A stretch of DNA of 9,974 nt from JBMNOI01 sp050942995 (GTDB taxonomy: Bacteria > Chloroflexota > Anaerolineae > UBA1429), in NCBI GenBank assembly GCA_050942995.1, contig JBMNOI010000136.1:1-9974 (forward strand), read 5' to 3'. Every line of letters begins with the position of its first letter. Position 1 is the first letter of the stretch. Position numbers and translations under genes: made by a program. Positions 1 through 5,337 of the stretch are shown one piece after another. The notes beneath the pieces were generated by a model, which saw only the letters and a list, made by a program, of their open reading frames with translations, made no database searches and was not told where the DNA came from.

Positions 1-120
1 AGTTATTGATCTTGCATTTTCGCTCGGCGCCTCTCAAAGGCGCTTCACGGGGCTCGCACGCTTCTTTCGTACGCGTGTGTTCCTACCACTCTGCGGTTGT
101 TAAAGTGCCGTTTTGGGCAA
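1..120 (-). other. Putative rRNA operon leader (gene lies beyond left edge)
   Basis: This stretch follows, on the minus strand, a perfect consensus promoter (127-154) and contains a boxA-like site (97-109). It has no credible reading frame in the transcribed direction. It contains a small hairpin, GCGCCT (27-32) against AGGCGC (38-43), with a 5-nt loop. Strong tandem promoters, boxA and an untranslated leader of more than 100 nt are the known layout upstream of bacterial 16S rRNA genes. I infer that a 16S gene starts left of position 1. No 16S sequence is visible, so another strongly expressed RNA or gene remains possible. Confidence 0.55.
97..109 (-). promoter_or_regulatory. boxA-like antitermination site
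   Basis: On the minus strand the site reads GGCACTTTAACAA. It matches the E. coli rrn boxA (TGCTCTTTAACAA) at 11 of 13 positions, including the whole CTTTAACAA core. boxA in nascent rRNA is bound by NusB and NusE (S10) and makes RNA polymerase resistant to termination. Its position, 17 nt downstream of the -10 box at 127-132, is where boxA sits in rrn leaders. I did not find a clear boxB. Confidence 0.6.
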
Positions 121-126
121 GAATCG

Positions 127-154
127 ATTATACGACTCTTTTACACTTTGTCAA
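127..154 (-). promoter_or_regulatory. Perfect sigma-70 promoter P2, facing left edge
   Basis: On the minus strand a -35 TTGACA (149-154) and a -10 TATAAT (127-132) are separated by 16 nt. Both hexamers match the housekeeping sigma consensus exactly. Transcription would start near 120 and run out of the window at position 1. The bases around it resemble those around the upstream promoter at 287-314: both have T before TTGACA and TTCTTG just after the -10 box. This points to a tandem pair. Confidence 0.8.
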
Positions 155-169
155 ACTCGCCTGCCGGGG

Positions 170-195
170 AAACAAAACCGACGCTCTCGCGCCGG
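170..195 (-). terminator. Terminator-like hairpin between P1 and P2
   Basis: Read on the minus strand, CCGGCGC (195-189), a GAGA loop (188-185) and GCGTCGG (184-178) form a 7-bp stem with one G-U pair and a GNRA tetraloop. It is followed at once by TTTTGTTT (177-170). This has the form of an intrinsic terminator. It lies downstream of the promoter at 287-314 and upstream of the one at 127-154, so it could stop read-through into the next unit, attenuate P1 transcripts, or end a short RNA starting near 280. A wider pairing of CTGCCGG (161-167) with CCGGCAG (192-198) competes with it. Confidence 0.5.
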
Positions 196-286
196 CAGTT
201 TGATGATCGCGCAGCAACCTCTGCTACTCTGCGGTCACCAGGGCCTCCTATTTCAGGCATCCGCCCCGCCCCAACAACAAGAACGA

Positions 287-314
287 ATTATACGCGCTAT
301 GATTCACCTGTCAA
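287..314 (-). promoter_or_regulatory. Perfect sigma-70 promoter P1, facing left edge
   Basis: On the minus strand TTGACA (309-314) and TATAAT (287-292) are separated by 16 nt, the same boxes and spacing as the promoter at 127-154. The start would be near 280. Downstream of each promoter the same ten bases, ACCGCAGAGT, recur (51 nt after this -10 and 29 nt after the other). The two promoter-leader blocks therefore look like diverged copies. Confidence 0.8.
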
Positions 315-318
315 ATCA

Positions 319-386
319 CCCAAAAAGCCTTTCGTGGGGATTCGTATCCCCTCATCTTTGGGATCACCGGGGAACTATCGCCCCGG
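319..386 (-). terminator. Two stable hairpins downstream of the GNAT gene
   Basis: The spacer downstream of the GNAT stop at 416 carries CCGGGG (367-372) against CCCCGG (381-386) with an 8-nt loop, and GGGGAT (336-341) against ATCCCC (346-351) with a 4-nt loop. The second is nested in an outer pairing of CCCAAA (319-324) with TTTGGG (357-362). On the minus strand a T5 run (326-322) follows 9 nt after the second stem. The structures may end or protect the GNAT transcript. The T run is displaced from the stem, so this is not a textbook terminator. Confidence 0.4.
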
Positions 387-395
387 CACATTCGT

Positions 396-424
396 ATCAT
401 AACATAGTTGACCCACTAAGTCAA
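396..424 (-). promoter_or_regulatory. Near-consensus promoter P3 over the GNAT stop codon
   Basis: On the minus strand a -35 TTGACT (419-424, 5 of 6) and a -10 TATGAT (396-401, 5 of 6) are separated by 17 nt. The -35 box overlaps the last codons of the acetyltransferase ending at 416. It points the same way as P1 and P2 and would be the most distal of three tandem promoters. The hairpins at 319-386 lie downstream of it and may weaken its contribution. Confidence 0.5.
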
Positions 425-1015
425 GTTATTTGGGAGTGCGATTCTCGCCTCATATCCCTCACGCGCGAGCGCGAGATCATAAACCACGGTCGATTTGCCC
501 TCGGATCGCTCGATAGCGCGCACCAGGCGGTAGCCGTTCTTCTCGAATGCCCGTCGGCTGCGCGGGTTGTGCCCGCCGATCTCGACCGCGTACACCAGAT
601 CGGCGCCACAGCACTCAAAGGCAAAGCGGGTCAGCAGTGCGATGACGCGGGTACCCCAGCCTTTCCCCCACCATGCCTTGTCACCGATCATCAGGTCGAC
701 GCGCCGCACATCCTGCCCCGGATGATGCCGCAGCACCCGCTCTATATTCATCTCCTGCAGCCAGCACTCGCCGATGGCACATCCCTCCACTTCGATCATG
801 AACATGTAGGCCCGACGCGACACCTCCCGATACATGGTCTGCATGTCGTCCATGTCCCACAAGGTGATGTCGTCACCCTCGGTGTAGTAGAGCACCTCGG
901 GATCGTTGTTCCAGCCGTACAGTACAGCCCAATCATCCTCGGTCATGGGCCGCAAATGGAGCACTCCATCGATCAGGTGGATGTCGTGTGTACGCAATGT
1001 GTCTGCCAATGTCAC
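416..1015 (-). CDS. GNAT family N-acetyltransferase (RimL/AAC(6')-like)
   Basis: The protein of 199 residues is an acetyl-CoA-dependent acyltransferase of the GNAT fold, probably cytosolic. The domain begins at about residue 19 (L-H-L-R-P-M). The acetyl-CoA pyrophosphate-binding loop is G117-K-G-W-G121-T in strand-4/helix-3 context, and N150-P-R-S-R-R-A-F-E-K-N-G161 is the motif that follows in RimJ/RimL and aminoglycoside 6'-acetyltransferase relatives. Many members acetylate ribosomal protein N-termini or small amines; the substrate here cannot be read from sequence. The start is a GTG with GAGGGA directly against it. The TTG two codons later (1009) has better spacing and may be the real start. 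It lies alone between the terminator at 1116-1146 and the left-edge promoter array, so it is probably monocistronic. Family assignment is firm; a drug-resistance role is not supported. Confidence 0.88.
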   Translation of the reverse strand: MTLADTLRTHDIHLIDGVLHLRPMTEDDWAVLYGWNNDPEVLYYTEGDDITLWDMDDMQTMYREVSRRAYMFMIEVEGCAIGECWLQEMNIERVLRHHPGQDVRRVDLMIGDKAWWGKGWGTRVIALLTRFAFECCGADLVYAVEIGGHNPRSRRAFEKNGYRLVRAIERSEGKSTVVYDLALAREGYEARIALPNNLT

Positions 1016-1077
1016 TCCCTCGTCCAGGAACGGCTCACGGCGCAGGAGTCCACGTCGAGACGATCATGCCGGGATAC

Positions 1078-1083
1078 ATTATA
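1078..1083 (-). promoter_or_regulatory. Candidate -10 box for the GNAT gene
   Basis: A perfect TATAAT on the minus strand lies 62 nt upstream of the GNAT start and downstream of the preceding terminator. It is flanked by direct repeats of ATCCCGG. No convincing -35 box lies 16-18 nt upstream, so the promoter would be weak or depend on an activator. Confidence 0.4.
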
Positions 1084-1115
1084 CCGGGATGCCGTAACGG
1101 CCGCATCTGCAAGAG

Positions 1116-1146
1116 AAAAAAAGCCCCTCTCAATGTGAGAGGGGCT
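1116..1146 (-). terminator. Intrinsic terminator of the ferritin-like gene
   Basis: An 11-bp perfect stem, AGCCCCTCTCA (1122-1132) against TGAGAGGGGCT (1136-1146), has a 3-nt loop. On the minus strand it is followed by a T run (1121-1116). It lies 54 nt past the stop codon at 1201 and should end the transcript of the ferritin-like gene, separating it from the acetyltransferase gene. Confidence 0.92.
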
Positions 1147-1200
1147 CGGCCGGCCGACCGGTGAGGGCGCACAACGTGCGCTGTAAAGGCGCTCTACGCG

Positions 1201-2442
1201 CTACGAGCGCGCCACTTCCCGATCCACCACCTCGCGCGAGCGCAGCTCGCTCACGGGATGCTCACCCTCGGACTGGAAACGATAATCGATGCCCTTTTGC
1301 CGGATGTGCATCTCGACAACCTCGCTGCTGGGCACAAATCCGTCACCGTTCACCAGTTGCTGATAGCGGAAGTAACGCGCATCGCTGGGCAACTGATCCA
1401 CAGATACGAACTCGGTGCCGTCGGCGGTGAACTCGGTCTCGGCGGACAGCACCTGCCGGACATATTCCTTGTTCGACTGGAAGATGGTCAGCTCGGGGAA
1501 CTCGGCCGGCAGCAACTGCGCGGCATCGCGATTCTCATACTGCCACATCAGGTCGCTGGCGATGCGCAGATGCTCGATCTCCATCTCCAGGCACTGCTCC
1601 CACATCCTCTTGATGCGCGGGTCGCTTTCGGATTCCATGCACGAGTAGTACAGATAGCACTCGTTGTACTCGTGCAACAGCAGGAGCTCGAACCAGGACA
1701 TGGTCGGATCGGCCAGTGACTCGTAATGGGAGACGTGCTGCTCCTCGATCTGGGCGATCTCCAGATACAGCCCCCGCCCCACCATGTCGGGATAGCGGTT
1801 GCCCACGTTCATGTAAAAGTTCATCGTCTGCTGCTCGGCGGCCGTGATAGTGGCCACGTGCAGCTTTGTCAGGATGTCGGCGGTGCGGCTGTCATAATGC
1901 CGACGAATCTCGTCGAACGGGTGGCGATGCTCGGCGATGGTGGGCCGGCCCGGCATGATCTCGGTCAATTCGCCCACGATCGTTTCCGGATTGACGCCAT
2001 GGTTCATTTCCAGCAGATTGGCATAGCGATAGAGATGATCGAAATCCTCGAGCAAGGCGAAATCGAGCGCCGACTTGATGTACGGGTCCGGCTCTGTACG
2101 GGCCAGTTGGGCCGTCAGGTCCACCGCCACCTGCTCATAGCCGACGGTTACCTCCAGCGTGGATTCATCGGCCGGGATAAGCCAGTTGACCATCTTTTGC
2201 TGTTGTTGCTCCAGACGGCGCGACATGGCCAGGGTGCGCTTGAGCTCCATATCCAGCGTGTGACGCGCGAACTGGTGCGAGAACAGAGCCGCTTCAGTCT
2301 CGATACCGTTCATCATGATGATGCGGGTGCGGGTATACGGATCCACTTCCATCTTGTTATACGGCCGGACGTTGAGTTCTGCCCAATTCTTGATCTGCTT
2401 ATCGATAGGCATACCCTTTTCACTCAGTGGGTTGAAACCCAT
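1201..2442 (-). CDS. Ferritin-like di-iron domain protein
   Basis: The 413-residue cytosolic protein is mostly helical. It shows the di-iron ligand pattern of the ferritin-like superfamily: a glutamate at E204, E233-E-Q-H236 (ExxH), a glutamate in the next helix (E258 or E261), and E288-I-E-H291 (ExxH). An earlier helical pair at about 95-150 holds E132 and H136 and may be a degenerate second bundle. Family members store or oxidise iron, detoxify peroxide or oxidise organic substrates; which applies here is not visible. Residues 310-413 look like a separate C-terminal region that I do not recognise. The ATG at 2442 was chosen because AAGGAGA (2449-2455) lies 6 nt upstream; an in-frame ATG at 2487 has no such site. 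The gene has its own promoter (2753-2782), a long leader and a strong terminator, so it is a single-gene unit. The fold is likely; the role is unknown. Confidence 0.8.
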   Translation of the reverse strand: MGFNPLSEKGMPIDKQIKNWAELNVRPYNKMEVDPYTRTRIIMMNGIETEAALFSHQFARHTLDMELKRTLAMSRRLEQQQQKMVNWLIPADESTLEVTVGYEQVAVDLTAQLARTEPDPYIKSALDFALLEDFDHLYRYANLLEMNHGVNPETIVGELTEIMPGRPTIAEHRHPFDEIRRHYDSRTADILTKLHVATITAAEQQTMNFYMNVGNRYPDMVGRGLYLEIAQIEEQHVSHYESLADPTMSWFELLLLHEYNECYLYYSCMESESDPRIKRMWEQCLEMEIEHLRIASDLMWQYENRDAAQLLPAEFPELTIFQSNKEYVRQVLSAETEFTADGTEFVSVDQLPSDARYFRYQQLVNGDGFVPSSEVVEMHIRQKGIDYRFQSEGEHPVSELRSREVVDREVARS

Positions 2443-2745
2443 AACCGTTCTCCTTTTCTGTCCGAGGCTGCCCGGCATTGCGGGCACCCTAATCCTGATA
2501 CTCGGGAACGCCAGACGGCATCTGACCTCCCACCTGGGCCTCCCGGGGCCACATCAAGCTGGCGACAGATGATGCGACCGACCATCGTCGGGAGGGCAGT
2601 TCCGGCCGATTCGTGGAGTATACAAAGGAAAAGGGTGATTCAGACATAACCGGAGAGGGTCGAGACGGAAGTTTAGCCAGAGAGGATTATGTCGGAGAGA
2701 CAGCGGATATGCGTCGAACGCCCTCGTCACAAAATTCTTCCGGGA
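2443..2745 (-). other. Long 5' leader of the ferritin-like gene
   Basis: If transcription starts from the promoter at 2753-2782, the leader is about 300 nt. I see no convincing short gene in it; the 69-codon frame at 2554-2763 starts upstream of the predicted start site. It contains a hairpin TGCCCG (2469-2474) against CGGGCA (2481-2486) just before the ribosome-binding site. I do not recognise a known riboswitch. A leader this long is unusual next to the short leaders elsewhere in the window and could carry post-transcriptional control. Confidence 0.4.
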
Positions 2746-2752
2746 CGGCCAC

Positions 2753-2782
2753 ATTATAAGCACACATAACGAAGCGTGTCAA
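2753..2782 (-). promoter_or_regulatory. Consensus sigma-70 promoter for the ferritin-like gene
   Basis: On the minus strand TTGACA (2777-2782) and TATAAT (2753-2758) are both exact consensus matches, separated by 18 nt. The start would be near 2745. The first downstream gene is the ferritin-like one at 2442. The exact boxes suggest strong, constitutive-type expression. Confidence 0.78.
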
Positions 2783-2841
2783 TGCCGACCGGCGAGGCAA
2801 TTGTCCCTAAAGTTTTTTGCATCCACATGGCTGCATCCTTG

Positions 2842-2893
2842 CCCTCACCCCGCCGTCGGCGACCCTCTCCCGTAATATGGGGGAGGGTGGGAG
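2842..2893. repeat. CCCTCACCCC/CCCTCTCCC hairpin repeat
   Basis: The element begins CCCTCACCCC (2842-2851), continues with an 11-base palindrome CGCCGTCGGCG (2851-2861), and ends in a stem of ACCCTCTCCC (2862-2871) against GGGGGAGGGT (2879-2888) with one G-U pair and a small loop. Elements starting CCCTCACCCC and ending in a CCCTCTCCC stem occur as dispersed intergenic repeats in many G+C-rich bacterial genomes. It lies between the dehydrogenase 3' end and the ferritin-like promoter. No T run follows on either strand, so it is not an ordinary intrinsic terminator. Only one copy is in the window; repeat status is inferred. Confidence 0.5.
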
Positions 2894-2926
2894 CAATGGG
2901 AGACCCACAAATACCCCTCTACGAAT

Positions 2927-2950
2927 TGCTCATATATATTATAATGAGCA
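2927..2950. repeat. AT-rich inverted repeat after the dehydrogenase gene
   Basis: TGCTCAT (2927-2933) and ATGAGCA (2944-2950) form a perfect 7-bp stem around a 10-nt AT-only loop. It begins 15 nt beyond the dehydrogenase stop codon. The loop region contains TATAAT on the plus strand (2940-2945), but no gene follows on that strand. It could be a 3' stabilising hairpin or a protein-binding dyad. Confidence 0.45.
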
Positions 2951-2965
2951 CAGGGGCAGGGCGGC

Positions 2966-3844
2966 TCACATAGCGTGGCCGCCTCCCACATAGATGCGCT
3001 GCCCGGTGATCCAGCCCGCCTGCTGCGACGCAAGCAAGACGATCGCGTCGGCGATATCCTCGGGCTGCCCGATGCGCCCCATCGGGACATTCGGCAGGAT
3101 GGCCCGCTCCAACTCAGGAGTAATCCAGCCGGTCTGCACCGGCCCCGGCGCCACCGCATTGACGGTGATGCCGAATTGGCCCAGTTCGGCGGCGGCGCTA
3201 CGGGTATATCCCTCCATCGCCAGCTTGCCGGCCCCATAAGAGACCTCCGAGGGGAAACAGCGGGCGCCATCGGTGCTGATGTTGATGATGCGTCCCCACG
3301 TGGCGCCACGCGCCGCATGGCGTCGGGCGAATTCGCTCATCAGCAACACCGCCGCCCGCACATTCACCGCATAGAGGCGATCCATACTCCCGGCGGTCAG
3401 AGGATCGGGCGCATCGGTCCACATCTCGACCGCCCGATTGACCGGTTCGCTCTGTGCCGGCACGAATGTGTCCGCCTCCCAGTGGGCGGCGTTGTTCACC
3501 AGTACCTCCACCGGCCCCAGAACGCTCTCGGCACGATCGAGAAGCGCCGATGCGGCCTCTGGATCGGCCAGATCGATCTCCCACGCCTCGGCCACGCCGC
3601 CCCGCTCGCGAATGTCGCGTAACACTGCCTCGGGACCGGTGGCGCTTTGGGCGCGATAGAACGCCTCGCCCGGCTCTGTGGCCGGGGTCGAATCATCTGC
3701 GCGAGATGTCGGCACCCGGTAATAGTGCAAAAAGATCCGCGCGCCCTGGGCGGCAAAGGCTCTCGCTGTCGCCGTGCCGATACCATACGGATTGTTGGCA
3801 CCGGTCACCAACACGACCCTATCCTGCAATCCGGGATCGATCAC
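2966..3844 (-). CDS. Short-chain dehydrogenase/reductase
   Basis: The 292-residue protein is a cytosolic NAD(P)-dependent oxidoreductase of the classical SDR family, with a Rossmann fold. It has the cofactor loop at T14-G15...G21-I-G23, an N-N-A motif after the fourth strand, and the catalytic triad S190, Y203 and K207 in Y-G-A-G-K spacing. The C-terminus ends W-I-T-G-Q-R-I-Y-V-G-G-G, as in FabG-like enzymes. Two things are odd: the glycine loop is TGx5GIG rather than TGx3GIG, and about 25 extra residues rich in S, T, A and P lie after the second strand. The substrate is not predictable. The GTG at 3844 was chosen because AAGGAGG (3850-3856) lies 5 nt upstream and the dinucleotide-binding fold starts right after it; the frame upstream of it runs through a hairpin. 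No good promoter is visible in the 170-nt gap from the gene ending at 4015. Confidence 0.9.
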   Translation of the reverse strand: MIDPGLQDRVVLVTGANNPYGIGTATARAFAAQGARIFLHYYRVPTSRADDSTPATEPGEAFYRAQSATGPEAVLRDIRERGGVAEAWEIDLADPEAASALLDRAESVLGPVEVLVNNAAHWEADTFVPAQSEPVNRAVEMWTDAPDPLTAGSMDRLYAVNVRAAVLLMSEFARRHAARGATWGRIINISTDGARCFPSEVSYGAGKLAMEGYTRSAAAELGQFGITVNAVAPGPVQTGWITPELERAILPNVPMGRIGQPEDIADAIVLLASQQAGWITGQRIYVGGGHAM

Positions 3845-3887
3845 AGCGCCCTCCTTCCGGCAAGCATACCACACTGTGTGAACATAT

Positions 3888-3917
3888 TTGTTGTGGAGGC
3901 GCAAGCCTCCACAACAA
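3888..3917. repeat. Perfect 13-bp hairpin with GCAA loop
   Basis: TTGTTGTGGAGGC (3888-3900) and GCCTCCACAACAA (3905-3917) are exact inverted copies around GCAA, a GNRA tetraloop when read on the plus strand. It lies upstream of the dehydrogenase and downstream of the secreted-protein gene. No T run follows on either strand, so an intrinsic terminator is unlikely. Its form resembles REP-like intergenic palindromes. A second symmetric site, CACACTGTGTG (3870-3880), lies between it and the dehydrogenase ribosome-binding site. Confidence 0.6.
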
Positions 3918-4014
3918 TACAAGACATTCCATGCAGCTCACCCGGCATGCCCGGTACGGCTTTCCATGGCGGCATCCCGCTCTTCGGACAGGTCCTGACC
4001 GGTGGTAGACGCGA

Positions 4015-4929
4015 TCAACGTGCCGCCGGACAGCCTCCACTGTAACCGGGGCGTATCTGCCACCACTCGTTACACGAGCGTGGATCCATAAACGGCCCGG
4101 TATCGACGACGGCCACCACCATCTCGTTACCCCGCGCGGTGCCGAACACCTTGCCCGCCGGCATCACCGGCAGATCATACGACGAGGTCCCGGACCGATA
4201 CCGCGGCCCATCGGACTTGTCCAGCTGCCGGTAAAGCGCCAGCAGGTTGGGGTCGGCGCAGATGTTGTCGACATGGACCGTGTACCCCTGCGCTCCCGAG
4301 CTATCCTCCCGGGTGTAGCGCAGGGCGATGGTATCCTCGTCGGCATAGAGCACGATCACCTCCATACCCTGGCCGATATCATAGCCCGAGACCGGCACGC
4401 GCAGCGCCTCTCCCGGCGTAACGCGCAATCCCAAAGCGGTGACCGGCCACTGGCTCAGCGGCGCGCCGCGACTTCCCGCCTCGGGCGAGGGCGCCCAGTG
4501 CCAGTCGTACACCCGGTAGAATGCCGTCAGGTCCGGCACGCGATGGGGACTGAACAGCGTGGCGAACTGGGGCGGCTGGGTGGGATCGTCGGTACCATAG
4601 TTTACCAGCGTGCGCTGCAGGTTGCCGTCCGTATTGGGCGTATAGCCTCGCAGGTCGAGGTTTTTGTCGGCGTGAAGCTGTGCCGAGCGCACCGGATTGT
4701 CTTTATCATATCGATAGGCGGTGCCCTTGCTGTATTGATTGGACGATGTGGCCGGACACGCCCCGCCGGGGGCAGGCGCCCGCGAGACGAGAGGCATATA
4801 CAGCGTCGGCCCACTCGCCGCCTGTGCCGTCTGTATCCCGATAAAAGAACGGGCCAGAATCAGCGATAATGCGAAAATGCCCATCCACCGTGATGCCCGG
4901 TAGCCTCCCAGGCGCCTCCATAGAGTCAT
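4015..4929 (-). CDS. Secreted protein of unknown function, Chloroflexota type
   Basis: The 304-residue precursor has a Sec-type signal peptide: a basic start (R5, R6, R11, R14), a hydrophobic core at about 16-32, and T-A-Q-A-A with cleavage likely after A37 or A38. Right after it comes Y44-M-P-L-V-S-R, close to the YLPLV motif of many Chloroflexota exported proteins. The mature part has no domain I can name. A conserved-looking stretch runs from about 165 to 290: beta-rich segments with V-I-V-L-Y-A and Y-T-R-E-D, then N-I-C-A-D-P-N-L-L-A-L-Y, then a D-T-G-P-F-M-D-P-R-S segment before W289-W290. Four cysteines (58, 224, 286, 300) could form disulfides outside the cell. The ATG at 4929 has AGGAG (4938-4942) 8 nt upstream, and a promoter lies at 5043-5070. 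Extracellular or wall-associated location is likely; the function is unknown. Confidence 0.85.
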   Translation of the reverse strand: MTLWRRLGGYRASRWMGIFALSLILARSFIGIQTAQAASGPTLYMPLVSRAPAPGGACPATSSNQYSKGTAYRYDKDNPVRSAQLHADKNLDLRGYTPNTDGNLQRTLVNYGTDDPTQPPQFATLFSPHRVPDLTAFYRVYDWHWAPSPEAGSRGAPLSQWPVTALGLRVTPGEALRVPVSGYDIGQGMEVIVLYADEDTIALRYTREDSSGAQGYTVHVDNICADPNLLALYRQLDKSDGPRYRSGTSSYDLPVMPAGKVFGTARGNEMVVAVVDTGPFMDPRSCNEWWQIRPGYSGGCPAAR

Positions 4930-5042
4930 GATCGATGCTCCTACGATAATATGGTGAAAACGACAAGATGGTCTGGCACAGACGTGAGGTGCCTGCGGGC
5001 AAAGGGTACATCCGCAGATGTCCTCCCACCCGTTGGGATGTG

Positions 5043-5070
5043 ATTATACTCACTATACAAGGTGCGGCAA
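5043..5070 (-). promoter_or_regulatory. Promoter of the secreted-protein gene
   Basis: On the minus strand TATAAT (5043-5048) is exact, and TTGCCG (5065-5070) is a 4-of-6 match to the -35 box at 16-nt spacing. The start would be near 5036, giving a leader of about 105 nt with a small ACATC/GATGT hairpin (5008-5021) and ending at the ribosome-binding site before 4929. Confidence 0.6.
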
Positions 5071-5337
5071 GCGCCTCATCACATCAACCCGGCACAGTGG
5101 CCCGTGGCGACATCAAAATTGCGTTACTTCTCATCGTGGAGATTCGGTGCCATGGCAAACGGCATCCTGCGCGCCAACCTCTCGTGCACCGATGCGCGAC
5201 GGGGCCGGGGGCTGCGCACCATGCCCGTTGGGCGGCGGATCGGGGGGCTGATGCGGGGCGCTCTCCTGCTTCTCGGGATGATTCCGCGCCCATGAGGATC
5301 GTGCTCCGATCGAGCGCGTGGATGACGCCAACGCCCT
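5071..5337. other. Intergenic stretch without a credible gene
   Basis: About 267 bases between the promoter of the secreted-protein gene and the stop of the acetyltransferase gene ending at 5338. The short frames on both strands have no ribosome-binding site or recognisable sequence. A weak GATCG/CGATC dyad just after the stop codon is the only symmetric element I noted. I see no T-tailed terminator here. Confidence 0.4.

Noticed and set aside
113..1138. 341-codon plus-strand reading frame
   Set aside because: It is the shadow of the minus-strand acetyltransferase and runs through the promoter array; it has no recognisable domain and is rich in H, P and Q as shadow frames in G+C-rich DNA usually are.
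1726..2649. 307-codon plus-strand reading frame
   Set aside because: It lies antisense to the ferritin-like gene, which has clear metal-binding motifs, a good ribosome-binding site and a terminator; the plus frame has none.
2554..2763. Possible 69-codon minus-strand gene in the ferritin-like leader
   Set aside because: Its start lies upstream of the predicted transcription start, there is no ribosome-binding site, and the peptide resembles no family.
2818..2835. TGCA-rich dyad next to a T6 run as a terminator
   Set aside because: The T run precedes the dyad on the plus strand and would be an A run after it on the minus strand; the central loop is only two bases.
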